Source: Pictodentalium vernedei (taxonomy: Eukaryota; Mollusca; Scaphopoda; Dentaliida; Dentaliidae). Taken from it: a stretch of DNA of 64,000 nucleotides. The notes under the pieces were generated by a model that did not search any database, was not told where the DNA came from, and saw nothing but the letters and a program-made list of their open reading frames with translations. The stretch is taken from the NCBI GenBank assembly GCA_031216915.1, contig CM062297.1, forward strand, positions 182,846,083 through 182,910,082, written 5' to 3'. Made by a program: the position numbers and the translations under genes. Of this stretch, positions 19,318 to 31,056 are shown in pieces; the first letter of the stretch is position 1; each line of letters starts with the position of its first letter.

Positions 19318-19847
19318 TTGTGGAACACATGCAGAGTTTTAAACTCTGTGCTTGATTTCTGTGTTCTGTGCTTTGAGTTTTAACAATCTGCATTAGCTGG
19401 TTACTCTTGGTGGAAAGAAAATATTGGATGAAAACTGATCGCTTGCCCGTGTCACTGGAATGTTGTGCAGATACGTGTTTGTGACATCATACTGTGAAAG
19501 GTGGATTGTGTGTTCTAAAGTGTGTTCATTTTGTTAAAGTGCATTCCTTAGTGACGGCATTCCATCATCAATTCTACAAACACAGAAAATGATGATTATT
19601 GGTGAAATTAAAAACTAGCTCAAACAGTGCACAAACATTAAAATGATTCTCGTAATAGTCATCTTGTTACAAGTTTGATAGAAAATCAATAAACACAAAT
19701 GATAAAGTTCCTTAATGATGTCTTCAAAGGCCGTTTAAAGTAAATTTTGACCCAGTCTTCATAAAATCTGCTTTATGATACATATGTATTTTTATTTCTT
19801 TGTCCGTCTTATTCTCGTTTCATCTTCCTTGTTGTCAACTTGCCTTT
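19318..19847. other. Intron sequence, nothing recognised
   Basis: No gene, repeat or RNA seen. Confidence 0.4.
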
Positions 19848-20004
19848 TTAACCCTCAATGCACAGAATATCAAAATTTGTTATTTCAGTTATTCTATTTT
19901 CAAAATTGAAAAAAAATTACAACAAAACCAGACATGACCTCTCGTTGGAATGTCCTCAATGAGCTTCTTCCTGTGAGGGGTCACGTGATATGGTTTTGTT
20001 GTCA
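19848..20004. mobile_element. Family A MITE, right part lost
   Basis: TTAA then 'ccctcaatgcacagaatatc', the hairpin 'gacctctcgttggaatgtcc' ... 'gaggggtcacgtgatatgg', then an abrupt change to the family H element at about 20005. Confidence 0.65.
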
Positions 20005-20595
20005 CGCACAATTTTTGCCAAGTTGAATGATCTAGTACAAATGAATGGCAGAATAATGTTGAGCATCAACCAATCATCAGCTGCACAGGTGTTTGCATCT
20101 GTCTGAAGTACATCTGCTCTGTTGGCCAATTATTGGCCAACAGAGCAGCTACTCTTCAGGCAGATGCAAACACCTGTGCAGCTGATGATTGGTTGATGCT
20201 CAACATCATTTTAAACTGTTGATCATCTTAAGATGTAGCATAGGTACAAAATCAGGAAATGGCAATAATTTATGTCTTTGCTACAAATAGTGATTATACT
20301 CTTCTGCAGCATGCCAGCCCATGCCAAGATTTGGCTATAAGTGCAACTATATTGTATCTGAATTGCTGTGACACAGCCTCATTATTGTTCCTAAGGATTC
20401 ATCTTTATTCATTGGGCTATTACCCATAGGAGCAAGAACTTGGCTATGATACAACAGTTCATATATCAGCATAGTTGTGGTACATATATATTTAGGTTAC
20501 CTGAATCAAGTACATGGGAACAGATGATAAGTTACCAAAGCTCAAACCAGGTGAACGATAAATGGGTTTTGCAAAAGTTTGAAAACAGCAGGTCT
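20005..20595 (+). mobile_element. Family H element with a large hairpin, copy 1
   Basis: A ~154-bp near-perfect palindrome (about 20055-20208): arms 'gttgagcatcaaccaatcat' and 'cagctgcacaggtgtttgca', centre 'ttggccaattattggccaa'. It is followed by ~390 bp of flank ('ctgcagcatgccagcccatg', 'gaacttggctatgatacaac'). The whole unit occurs again inverted at 35401-36012. No TIR or duplication was resolved. Confidence 0.75.
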
Positions 20596-20785
20596 GAAAT
20601 TACTCTGGAAGATGCTTGATGGGGTATTTGTATGTCAATTTAAATTTAATATTCAGATGTTGCCTTCCACAGCCAGATATTAAAAAATGTGTGATTCACA
20701 TGATTTATTGTCTGTTTACATTTTAGACTTCTTTTTCAATTTTTAAATACCTATATTGCTTTATTGTAAACAAATTATTACAAAA

Positions 20786-21120
20786 GTCAGTCTGGGTTGT
20801 TGTAATATTCCATCTCATTGACAAGATTTGATTGGTCAGTCAAATATGACACTCTTTGTGTCTTGTTTGAGCTTGTCAATCTGGTCTCATCAACTTAATG
20901 GAATATGATGACCCAGATGATTTGACGGATGGAAAAATCTTTGTAAAAATCTGCAGCTATCCCATCACATTATAAGTTATTGTGATGAATTGACTGTAAC
21001 ATGGTCTAAGGTTTGCGGCTTGGAGCTTATGTTCAACTGAGACGTGAAGCATCAAGATTGAACAGATGCTCCAAGCTGCAAACCTCTGATCATGTTACCA
21101 TCAATTCATCACATTAACGT
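20786..21120. repeat. Two imperfect hairpins in tandem
   Basis: First: 'taatattccatctcattgac' ... 'cttaatggaatatgatga' (about 20799-20918). Second: 'gtgatgaattgactgtaaca' ... 'tgttaccatcaattcatcac' (about 20981-21112), with inner arms 'ggtttgcggcttggagc' / 'gctccaagctgcaaacc'. They are probably parts of one hairpin element. Confidence 0.5.
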
Positions 21121-22035
21121 ATATGTTCCAATAAGACCCTGCCCATAGCCCCAAAACCACATCGTGAAATGAACAAGATAACTTGAATGAAGAAGGCAAC
21201 TTTAATGATAACACATTTAGCAGGGACCGATCAGGACTATTTAAAATACGCTCTAGCCTCGGAGCCTATTTTTTCAATTCATGTGCCAGATTTCAATTTA
21301 CGGAGTCACACTGCTGTTTGTAACACACACTGCAAGTATGTAATAGCTCTCATCATTTTCATTTAGTACACTATAGCAAACATTAATCTTCACTGTGGTT
21401 TCTGATCAAGTCTTGGCTGCCTATTTAGGCAGCCAAGACTTGATCAGAAACCACAGTGAAGATTAATGCTTGGTATTTAAGACTTGAAGTATTAACTTAA
21501 GCACTCTACAACAATGATAAATGACAATCATATATAATACATGTAAGAGTGTCTCTCTCGATTATCCATCGAAAGAATATCAAAATATGATCTGAGAAGT
21601 TACGCGCCAACTGAGAAGCCTATTTCTGAGATTTAAGAGCCAGGTCCTGATGTTTCAGAACCAAATACGCACTGGCGCATGCCCAGGTCGGTCCCTGCAT
21701 TTAGTAAATACACCTTTTGTGTACTACATGACATCACTAGACAACAAAACATCAATAACTCAAAAAAAGGTTGAGGTTACTCCATCTTTGTTCAAATCAT
21801 GAGCTTATAAATGGGATGTGAATATACATTCATAGAATGGTCTTAGGCCATTGAAAAAATATGATTTTATAGGCAGTATGCACTTTGAATCTCTTCCCAT
21901 TGTTATTATCTTTTCAAATATCTCATGTGGTGATGTCAGACGGTAACATATGCCACTGGAACCATAAACATTGAAAAAACTAAGCGAGTTCTCGTCCAAT
22001 CAGGGTGCGAGGATTTTAGTCTTATTGGAACATAT
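21121..22035. mobile_element. Candidate element with 17-bp inverted ends, split by a hAT-like insert
   Basis: ATATGTTCCAATAAGAC at 21121-21137 and its exact complement at 22019-22035. The hAT-like element 21221-21697 lies inside. No target duplication identified, and there is no second copy in the window. Confidence 0.5.
21221..21697 (+). mobile_element. Family J hAT-like hairpin element, copy 1
   Basis: Ends CAGGGACCGATC and, complemented, CAGGGACCGACC; direct flanks CATTTAG on both sides (21214-21220, 21698-21704). The centre is a perfect ~88-bp palindrome (about 21381-21469): 'cattaatcttcactgtggtt', 'tctgatcaagtcttggctgc', 'ctat'. The 31057-31435 copy is nearly identical but lacks ~100 bp after the palindrome. 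The end sequence suggests hAT, although the visible duplication is 7 bp rather than 8. Confidence 0.8.
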
Positions 22036-22288
22036 TTCACTGTTACCACATAATATTTTGTAATCAGACAACGTTTGTGAAATTACACTATTGTTTGATA
22101 CAAACTTAAAGCAAAACTAAAAATCAAATTCTTTACCGATCGCAAAGTGCGACTAAAGCAAAACATAAAAAATGCATGTCTAAAATAATCATTTCAACTT
22201 GGTATGCATATAACTTGTTGCATAAAAAAAATTGGTGGTTGATTAGAAAATGACATGACATAATGGACAACCAGTAGTTGGAAGATGT

Positions 22289-22307
22289 GGGGGGGGGGGG
22301 GGGGGGG
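22289..22307. repeat. Poly-G run
   Basis: Uninterrupted G run of about 19 in intron 1. Confidence 0.9.
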
Positions 22308-22768
22308 CAGTACTAATTTAATCTAGTAGGCCCACAAGACTGTTGGCTTAGATTATCACTCTAGGGCCCTGAAAATCATACTTTTTAAATATGAATCGAG
22401 TCACATGTTTGAGGTTTGATTTCGAACCAGAATCAAAATCAATTCGGACATCCAGTCTGTATATGTGATGACCATGTAGATCACAGTTGACACGTCTCTA
22501 GCATTCCTGCCCTTTAAAGTTCACACATTGTTGAGCCATCTGTACAACTGATACATGCAAATGCTTTCTGACATAATGTCTGCTAGGTTGCCCCTTATCA
22601 TTTTATTTTTGCCCAGCTACTGACTTTTAAAATAATTACCAACCGACAGATCTGACTGACCTGTCAACCATAATTTTCTCGATATTAACAGAATTGGCAA
22701 GAAATAATGACCACATAAAAAGAATGGTATATACAGAAAAGAGTCATTAGGCCATACAAAGTAGATCT
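22308..22768. other. Intron sequence, nothing recognised
   Basis: No gene or repeat supported. Confidence 0.4.
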
Positions 22769-23133
22769 TCTGTTTCTCAGGCCATTGTTTGTAAAATTGC
22801 ATGCGGGCGAGCGTTTTTTTATTTTATTTTTTATATCTGTAATTATTTCTTTGCCATCAAAAATGTATGTTCTTGGTTTATGTTTTAGGTCTCATAATCT
22901 ACAGAATAGCATGTGTGGTGGTGTATTTTGTCCCTTGAGAGCAAGAAGGCTTTGCAATGCTAAAGCATTGCAAAACCTTTTTGCACTCAGGGACAAATTT
23001 ATCAATGTTTTTAACTTGGGTAAAATATCAGACATAAACCATTTAATTTTTATTTTTTTTTAAGTTCACATTGGTTATAAAAAGAGAGTATGCGGCAGCC
23101 AAAAGGTCCATGCGGGAGGGCCTGAGAAACAGA
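22769..23133 (-). mobile_element. Family G MITE, opposite orientation
   Basis: Same 15-bp ends as 17149-17543 (TCTGTTTCTCAGGCC and complement). The central hairpin 'gctttgcaatgctaaagcat' is conserved. A partial end, 'ggcctgagaaacagattttt', recurs at about 23194-23214, which suggests a second, mostly deleted copy alongside. Confidence 0.8.
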
Positions 23134-23582
23134 GTTTTATTTTCTTTAGGCTTTAGGATATTTGATTTCAGTATTAAGCAGTTGGCCTGAGAAACAGATT
23201 TTTAACTTTTTTAGGCCCTAATATCATAATTTACACAAGTTTCAAATATTTCTGATAAAAAAATTAACTACTCTAAAACAGAATTGGCTCCATTATTTTT
23301 ATACTGGAGCAGATGTCGTTGCTAAATATTGGATTTGAGTGGCCTAATAATAGTGAGATTGAGAAAAATTACATGTTGCCTTTTAATTTTCCAAATGGAA
23401 TAATATTGACACAATAGCATGCAGATGTATTTCATAATTGCTGTGAGTATCAATCAGAAATCTTATAGATTCATATCAGAAGACATTACCAGATATACTA
23501 ACTGAATACTTTAATTCTTCAGATACAGTTGAAGACTAAATGCTGCAAAGGAATTTTTTTCTTATTTGATCCTCATACAGTA

Positions 23583-23822
23583 CAGTCACCGTGGACTTGT
23601 CAAAATCCATGTCTGGGCTGTGATGTCCATGCACGCGCTTACTAGGCAATAAAAATCATCAGCAGAAAAATTTAATTAATGAAGCACCGGGTTGTACCAG
23701 GTGCTTCATTAAATAAATTTTTTATGATTATTCTTATAATTAGTGTTTGGAATCTAATATTATTGCGTCCGTGGAAATATTGCCCATCCGTGGAAAGTGA
23801 ACAGTCCATGGCGCCCGTACTG
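23583..23822 (+). mobile_element. Family B MITE, complete
   Basis: Starts after TA (23581-23582) with CAGTCACCGTGGAC; ends 'cagtccatggcgcccgtactg'. Central hairpin 'ttaattaatgaagcaccggg' ... 'ccaggtgcttcatta'. The right-hand TA is degenerate. Best single-piece example of the family. Confidence 0.75.
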
Positions 23823-23898
23823 TTAAGCAAAAAAAGCAAATGCTTTTGGTTCTCTGGAAATCCCTCATTGAAATTAAACTCCTTTGATAAACATTTTT

Positions 23899-26690
23899 AG
23901 CTCGACTTGACAAAGTCAAGCTGAGCTATTGCCATCACTTCTCGACCTTCGGCGTACGTACGTATGTATGTACTTACGTCTGGGGCGTACGTACATACTT
24001 ACGTACATCCACAATTTCCTTTGTTACACCTCACAGGTTGCATTTTTGATCAGATCGCTTTGAAACTTGGTATGCTTGTTTGGAGTGACCTCTGGATGGG
24101 AGCAATCAATTTTCTTCAATTTCTGTCGAAAAATGTTGCCGCAGCCAACGTTCTTAGAACTTAGTTTAGTCAGACCTCAATATTTCCCTTTGGCACACCC
24201 TACAAGGCATATTTATGATCGGATTGCTTTGAAACCTGGCATGCTTGTTTAGGGTGACCTCTAGATGGGAGCTATCAATTTTCTTCCATTATCCGTCGAA
24301 AAATGTTGCCGCGGCCAACGTTCTTAGAACTTAGTTTAGTCAGACCTCAATATTTCCCTTTGGCACACCTCACAGGGCACATTTATGATCGGATTGCTTT
24401 GAAACGTGGTATGCTTGCTTGGGGTGACCTCTAAATGGGAGCTATCGATTTTCTTCCATTTCCGTCTGTCAAAAAATGTTGCCGCTGGCAACGATCTTTT
24501 ACTTAGTTTAGTCAGGCATCAATATACTTCTTTGGCACAAAGTACAGGGTACATTTTTGATCAGATCGGTTTGAAACTTTGTTTGCTTGTTTGGGGTTAC
24601 CTCTAGATGGGAGCTATCGATTTTCTTCTATATCGACCAATAAATGTTGCCGCTGGCAATGACCTTTGATGAACTTAGTGCAGTTATGCATCAAAATTTG
24701 CCCTTGGCACACCCTGCAGGGCACATTTATTATTGGATCACTTTGAAACTTGGTTTGCTTGTTTGGGGTGACCTCTAGATGGCAGCTATCGATTTTCTTC
24801 CATTTGGAGCAAAAAATGTTGCCGTTGGCAACATTCTTAGAACTTAGTTTGTCAGACCTCAGTATTTCCCTTTGGCACACCCTACAGGGCACATTTATGA
24901 TCAGATTGCTTTGAAATGCTTGTTTGGAGTGACCTCTAGATGGGAGGTATTGATTTTCTTCCATTTCCTTCAAAAAATGTTGTCGCTGGCAACAACCTTT
25001 GAAGTTAGTTTAGTCAGGCATCAATACATTCCTTTGGCATGCCCTACAGGGCACATTTATGATCAGATCGGTTTGAAACTTTGTAGGCTTGTTTGGGGTT
25101 ACCTCTAGATGGGAGCTATAGATTTTCTTCAATTTCCGTCAAACAATGTTGCCACTGGCAATGACCTTCGATGAACTTAGTGCAGTTATGCATCAATATT
25201 TTGCTTTTGGCACAACCTGCAGTGCACAATTTTGATCAGATCACTTTGAAACTTGGTGTGCTTGTTTGAGGTGAGCTCTAGATCTGAGTTATCGATTTTC
25301 TTCCATTTCCATCAAAAAATGTTGCATAGAACTTAGTTTAGTCAAACCTCAATATTTCCCTTTGTCACACCCTACAGGGCACATTTATGATCAAATTGTT
25401 TTGAAACCTGGCATGCTTGTTTGGGTGACCTCTACATGGGAGCTATTGATTTTCTTCCATTTTCCGTGAAAAAATGTTGCCACTGGCAACAACCTTTGAA
25501 CTGAGTTTAGTCAGGGATCAACATATTCCTTTGGCACACCCTACAGAGCACATTTATGATGAGGATAGTTTGAAACTTGGTATGTTTGTTTGGGGTTACC
25601 TCTAGATGGGAGCTATCGATTTTCTTCCATTTCCGTCAAAAATAGTTGCATTGGCAGCAACCTCTGATGAACTTAGTAAAAACTTAGTGCAGTTAAACAT
25701 CAATATTTCCGTTTGATACACCCTGCAGGGCACATTTATGATTGGATCGCTTGCAAACTCGGTGTGCTTGTGTGGAGTGACATTTGTATGGGAGCTGTTG
25801 ATTTTCTTCCATTTCTGTCAAAAAATGTTGCAGCTGACCTTTGATCTTAGTTTAGTCAGACCTCAATATTTCCCTTTAACACACCCTTCAGGGCACATTT
25901 ATGATCAGATCACTTTGAAACTTGGTATGTGTGTTCAGGGTGACCTCTAGATGTGAGCTATTGCTTTTTTTCATTTCCATAAAAAATTATTGTCGTTATG
26001 ACCAGCCTTTGAACTTACTGCATTTGTGCATCAACTTATCCCTTTTGCACTCTCTGCAGGGTATATTTATGAATTTCCAAAAAAAACCCCCAAAAACATT
26101 GCCACAAGCAATGACCTTTTACTTTGTGCATTTGTGCATTAACATCTTCCTTTAGCATGCCTTAGAGGGCACATTCATTATCAGGTTGTTTTGAAACTTT
26201 GTATGCTTATGCAGGGTGACAAAGATAGGAGCTGTTGATTTTCATTTCATTTCCATCAAAAACTGTTGCTGTTAGCAACAATCTTTGAATTTATTCCATT
26301 TGTGCATCCACATTCTTCTTTGACATGGCCTACAGGCTACATTTATCATAGGATTGTTTTTGAATTTGGTGTGCTCATTAGGCAAGACCTTTAGACAAGA
26401 GCTATTGATTAGCATTCATTTCTGCGAAAAAAGTTGCCATTTACAATAACCTCTGAACATACTGCATTTGTGTATCAGCATTCTTCCTTCAGCTAGTCTT
26501 ACAGTTTACATTTAAAAATGCATGGATTACTCTGACGGTGTGCACACACAATGCTGTTCTGTTGAAATTTCATCAAATAACATTGGTACCAATGATCTTC
26601 AATTTTGCCATTTCATTCATAACTTACCAAGTTCAAGTTTGTCAAGTTGAGCTACAGTGTCATTCACACTTTCATTACTGACTTGCAGTG
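23899..26690. repeat. ~170-bp tandem array bounded by 'cttgacaaagtcaag'
   Basis: Left border 'agctcgacttgacaaagtca', with 'gcgtacgtacgtatgtatgt'; right border 'gtcaagttgagctacagtgt'. Between them are about 15 diverged units: 'tttagtcagacctcaatatt', 'ccctacagggcacatttatg', 'atcagatcgctttgaaactt', 'gacctctagatgggagctat', 'cgattttcttccatttccgt', 'aaaaaatgttgccgctggca'. Spacing is about 165-175 bp (for example 24209, 24382, 24889, 25050). The short element at 51474-51860 has the same borders without the array. Confidence 0.85.
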
Positions 26691-26940
26691 TCTTCCAAAA
26701 TTAAGGTAAAAAATTTGCGATTTTAAGATTTTACCGTTTCTTTTGATGTATGGTTATATGCATGTTTTTGCAACAAAACATGATTAAAATATGGGAACTT
26801 TTTAATTTAAATGTTTTGTAATCATCCAATTTGCTATGTTCTGTGGAAAATACCTGAAATATTATGTGGATGGTATTTATTTTTTCGAAAAGGCACATAG
26901 TTATAACTGAACACAAATGTAACTGATATTTCTTTATTCA
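26691..26940. other. Intron sequence, nothing recognised
   Basis: No gene or repeat supported. Confidence 0.4.
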
Positions 26941-27182
26941 CTGGTAGTTTCCTACATTTTCATGATAGCCAAACTTTGTTCACATGTCTTTGCCTAACTA
27001 CAATTTATGGGAGAGTACCTCTAGGCACTCCCTCATACATTACAAGAAGTCAAATCCATACTGATGAAATAAATTAATTTCAAAGAAAATTTTAATCACT
27101 TCCACAAAATATGAAACCTTTTAAGTTTTGGTACCTGCACTTAAGAATTGAGCCGAAGTATGGGCTTCCAGCATTCATCAAG
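26941..27182 (-). mobile_element. Family E MITE, old
   Basis: 'gttcacatgtctttgcctaa', hairpin 'caatttatgggagagtacc' ... 'ggcactccctcatacatt', 'gtatgggcttccagcattc', right TTAA at 27183-27186. Compare 15317-15558. Confidence 0.7.
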
Positions 27183-27206
27183 TTAACAAAAAAACTAAGT
27201 AAAAGC

Positions 27207-27253
27207 CTCCCTCCCTCCCTCCCTCCCTCATTTTTTTTTTTTTTTTTTTTTTT
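27207..27253. repeat. (CTCC)n and poly-T low complexity
   Basis: A (CCTC)n run followed by about 23 T residues. The T run adjoins the 3' side of the minus-orientation SINE, so it may be that SINE's decayed or replaced tail. Confidence 0.85.
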
Positions 27254-27257
27254 CTTG

Positions 27258-27602
27258 ACTGTAGTTTAAGGACACTTTTGACAGACAGGGTTACCTTGTA
27301 TCAGACAGTTTTATGGGTGGAGAAAGCCAGAGTATGCAGAGAGAATCGCTGAGCAGCGGTGAGCAACTGTCAGGCTCCCCAATGTACTAACTTTGCATAA
27401 GCAGGGTTAGCATTAGTTGAAGACAAATGCTCCATCGACATGCAGTATGCCTGAGTACACATCAGCGCTGTGCCCCCACGTGGGCAATCAGGATTAACTA
27501 CCTTACCTAAGGTTTCAAAGCAGTTGCTCCTGATGTGGCTTGAACCATGAACCTTTCGGTTAGAAGTGCAATGCCACAACCACTGAGCCCACTGCATTCC
27601 CC
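27258..27602 (-). mobile_element. Old tRNA-headed SINE
   Basis: 'tagtttaaggacacttttga', 'gcagggttagcattagttga', 'gtgcccccacgtgggcaatc', then a head on the minus strand 'cagtgggctcagtggttgtg' with B-box-like 'ggttcaagccac'. Many substitutions; the 'ttgtgtccttgggcaag' core has decayed. Confidence 0.75.
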
Positions 27603-27647
27603 CATTCATTTTATAAAAATAATTGCTCAAGAACCAAATGTTTTTTT

Positions 27648-28172
27648 TTATTTAGTCAAATCAGTGGTTCTGTTGGGGAGGCAGATGGTGCCCTGAAATG
27701 GTTCCATTTCCTCTGTCAGCTGTTCCTCAACCGATATATGCTTAAAATGACACTGGTTTAACTGAACCATTATGAGGATTTTTCCCAAGTATCCAAACAA
27801 TTTACACAGAGCTTCTTTGGTGGTGTAACAAATGACACAAGTTGAGTCATTGAGAAAGAAATAATTATTGCATGCGATCAGCATAAAACTTAACATATGT
27901 TGCCAGGCAGGGCCATATCTTGTGTGAACACAATTAGCAATCACCATTGTATTTCCAGTCTTCATCTTTTCGATTTCACAATGTCTGAAACTTTTGTTTG
28001 TGATGATAGATGATGTAAAGACAGATAGTTTGTTGGTAGAGAATGTCACTAGCCAATGCGAAAAGTAAAATTTTGTTGTCAGCTGATGGTGTTTCAGACT
28101 GAAAAAACACAAAATCTTTGCAAGACACACATACCACAGTGTTTTTTGTATATCAAATCTTGATTTTCCCAT
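27648..28172 (-). other. Open frame of unknown status (174 codons)
   Basis: A single open frame of 174 codons on the minus strand, long for this AT-rich DNA and not made of a recognised repeat. The product would be basic and hydrophobic-rich, with scattered Cys and no domain I recognise. It lies antisense in intron 1 between a SINE and the TA-flanked element at 28252. It could be chance, a decayed transposon gene or an antisense gene; I lean to the first two. Confidence 0.2.
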
Positions 28173-28251
28173 GTACCTTCTTCCCCTGCAGAAACCCTTT
28201 TCATAATAACACTCACTCTTAACACTGATTCTTGGAAAACTTTTTATGCTA

Positions 28252-29199
28252 CTGTAAAAGCAAAAAAGTTTGTTGGGGATTTAATTTCGTGGTTTTCGTG
28301 GGTGAGAAAAAGCCACCAAATTAAATCCCAACAAAATTTATGCCCACGACACCTCCATCTGTGACGAAAATATCTCAATCCACGGTGATGAAAAATGGTA
28401 TTTCAGAATGACGAAATTGCTGACCAACTACATTTTAATAGCCAGAACAAATTAATCACACTAAAATTTTATTTATGAAAGAAAATGAACATACATTCAA
28501 ATAGTATTGCTAGTAAACTAAACACGATTAAATGAACACATGGACAACACAATAGATTTCATTTTATCACAAACTGTCATCACATCATTTAATTAGCGTC
28601 ACTGAGTCCAATGGAATATTTATTTATCTAAAACTTCCGCTATGCCCGCAAGGCGAAAGCCATTCACAATACAGTCTTTGTCTTTCGACACTTGATCAAA
28701 AGCCGATAATACCCAGTTGCCATGAATAAGTTTTATGTGGCTCATACGTAAGACTATTTTGACATCTTCGACTGGCTTCCCCTTTGACACAAGCATGGAC
28801 ACTTCATTGACGTACCATTTGATAAAGTTTTGTTTGACCACGCCTTTTAATTTCCATCACAAGGTTGATGTTCCTCTGTGCTACATGCCGGAACGAAACC
28901 CATGACCGCTTTTATAATACTACTAATGTTCCTATTGTGTTAGTTATTAAATAGGTTTCACACCATTTAATAGAGGTGGGCACTTACTAGAAGTATTATA
29001 GGGCGTTAATCACACACAGGACAATATTGCAGGCTTCTTCCATTAATGGTGTTTTCATACTAGAGCACATTATGCTCAGAAGCGGCGCCATCATATTGAT
29101 GTTTTCAAATCGGCTGACCACGAAATTAAATCCCCACGAAAATGCCTGATTTCACAAAACCACGAAAATTTAACCCCACGAAATTTTCTGCTTTTGCAG
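28252..29199 (-). mobile_element. TA-flanked pogo/Tc1-like element, internally deleted
   Basis: Inverted ends CTGTAAAAGCA and its near-complement 'tgcttttgcag', flanked by TA (28250-28251, 29200-29201). The subterminal regions share 'atttaatttcgtggttttcg' and 'cacgaaattaaatccccacg'. It contains the transposase remnant at 28620-28841. At 948 bp it is too short for an intact autonomous element. Confidence 0.8.
28620..28841 (-). pseudogene. pogo/Tigger-like transposase, C-terminal remnant
   Basis: A 73-codon open frame inside the TA-flanked element. Residues ~7-20 (IKWYVNEVSMLVSKG), then ~24-50 (VEDVKIVLRMSHIKLIHGNW followed by VLSAFDQ) and ~58-68 (IVNGFRLAGI) follow an order I associate with the C-terminal end of pogo/Tigger-type DDE transposases: WYA.EV, V.LR.S..KPLH..W, AYD and I..GF..AGI. 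The DNA-binding and DDE catalytic parts are absent, so it cannot be functional. Recognition is from memory of family patterns, without a search. In the host element a stop follows directly after the frame, as expected for the true C-terminus. Confidence 0.55.
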
Positions 29200-29201
29200 T
29201 A

Positions 29202-29440
29202 AATTATTTCTGGTCATCAAAATTTTTTCATCAGTCTTTGCCATGTTGCAGTTTATGGGAGAGTGCCAATAGGCACTCTCCCATAAATTGTAACAAGGCA
29301 AATCCATACAGATGAAATAATTTTCACTTCAGAGATACCAAATGAAGCAAATGCACCCACGGTGTATGAAGCCTTTGATTTGTTATACCTGAACTTCAGA
29401 ATAAAGCCCACAGGCCCACATCGAGGAATAATTTGGGGAC
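29202..29440 (-). mobile_element. Family E MITE, left end missing
   Basis: 'tctggtcatcaaaatttttt', hairpin 'gtttatgggagagtgccaat' ... 'aggcactctcccataaattg', 'gaacttcagaataaagccca'. The start is cut off exactly at the TA of the preceding element, so that element may have inserted there. A second E end, 'atatgggcttccagcactct', lies at about 29847-29871. Confidence 0.65.
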
Positions 29441-30405
29441 ACCTGTCCATATATGTCATAGGTATAACTGAAGGCCGTAGGCAGTGGAGATGGAAACTGA
29501 AAGTAGAATTTCCGTACTGAACGCAATGTTTTTAAAAGATACAAAAGTTGAAATTACCAAAGTGACTCCACATGCTTTCCGTATGCCTGTTCCATGCATT
29601 TTTTTTTTATTAGAGTGCAATTGTCTTGGGCGTATTTTTAATCAGCTCATTTTCTAGTTCAGTATTCAAGGGATTAGCTTTGTGTTGGTTTTAGTCATGT
29701 ATAATTTTTGCTGAATTTTGACCATTTTAGTGGACTGTGGAGATTATACACAAATACAATGAGTTTGGATGCCTGGAGTTTAGGCACCCAAACCAGTATA
29801 CTGGTACCAAATACATCCTGGATATAGCCCTGGCCCTGGACCAAATATGGGCTTCCAGCACTCTACCTGTTAAATTTAACATCAGTGTTTGAAATTAATG
29901 AGGAAAAAATATAACAAGTAAATTTTTTTTATTATATGGTAGCCTATGAATTATCGGAAATTTATCTAAAAGATATTTCTTGATATCCACCAACTTGATA
30001 GATATCAATTAATATCCCTCAGTAGCTTCCTAAATGACAACAGGCTTTGGCACATCACTTTGCCTTCGATACTGTTGCAAGCGATTCAGTGCCGGCTTTA
30101 CCAGCAGTACCCGAAGTTCATGCTATTCCAAGCAATTCTGGTGATTCTATGACTGAAATATTAGATGTATAATAATAATAAAATAATAAAGTAAAATAAT
30201 TAGATTGATTGTAAGTGACTCCAAGAGTGATATTGAGCCTTGAACTGGATAACTTTTCAAAAAAACCTTGTTGATCGATTCGCCTGGAAGGGTTTTTTTT
30301 GGATGAGTCGACACACTCAATTCCAAATTCCTTGACGTAAATTGACATTTAAAATGTTCTAAAAATTAACATTAATGAAAAATATGAGAATATTCTCATT
30401 TGTAG
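29441..30405. other. Intron sequence with a small hairpin
   Basis: No gene seen. A short inverted repeat 'gtttggatgcctgg..aggcacccaaac' lies at about 29762-29792, and a stray family E end at about 29845-29872. AT-rich. Confidence 0.4.
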
Positions 30406-30407
30406 TA

Positions 30408-30836
30408 CAGTGGAGCCCACTTAATTGGATATCTCTTAACTGAATAACCCGGTTAATTGAATATAATTTCCCAATACAAAACCATTTACTATACCTCTAT
30501 TTCAAATCTGACTTGTTAGTTGAATATAGGTTATAGAGTAAACTCCTGTTAATTGAATAAAAAATCTTGTAACCTGTCGAGAAATTACCCTGACTCTCCC
30601 CAGTTTTCCTTTGTTTATAGACCTATTTTGCCTCAGTACAACTAATGCAGGCATTTAATCTATTACATCTTGTTTGACAGAGCTCATAGAGCTCTGTCAA
30701 ACAATATAATAGAATAAATGCTAAGTTTATCTCTAGAATACAGGAAAGTGACACACAATCCCTGTTAATTGAATACTCCTGTTAATTGAATAATTTTCAT
30801 TGCCAAATTGGCTATTCAATTAACAGGGTTCCACTG
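30408..30836 (-). mobile_element. Family D MITE, TA-flanked, complete (429 bp)
   Basis: TA at 30406-30407 and 30837-30838. Ends CAGTGGAGCCCACTTAATTG and, complemented, CAGTGGAACCCTGTTAATTG. Many internal 'ttaattgaata' motifs near both ends; central hairpin 'cttgtttgacagagctcata' ... 'gagctctgtcaaacaa'. CAGTGGA-type ends with TA duplication are typical of pogo/Tigger-like elements. Same length as 54739-55167. Confidence 0.9.
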
Positions 30837-31056
30837 TATAATAATTATTAAGTTTCATCTGTGAGTTGAACAATTAGGTGGCAAAATTATCATGGGAAAG
30901 AGTGACTATTTTTTTTATGTTTGAGTGATTTGGTTAGTACCGGCTTGAAAGAATGATCAGCTGATGATCAGCTAATCTTAGTTATTGTTTTGAAGTGTAC
31001 ATGTTTGCAGTCGATTTGGGTTGAATATTGCAGAGTAAAATGTCCTGTAGCATATA

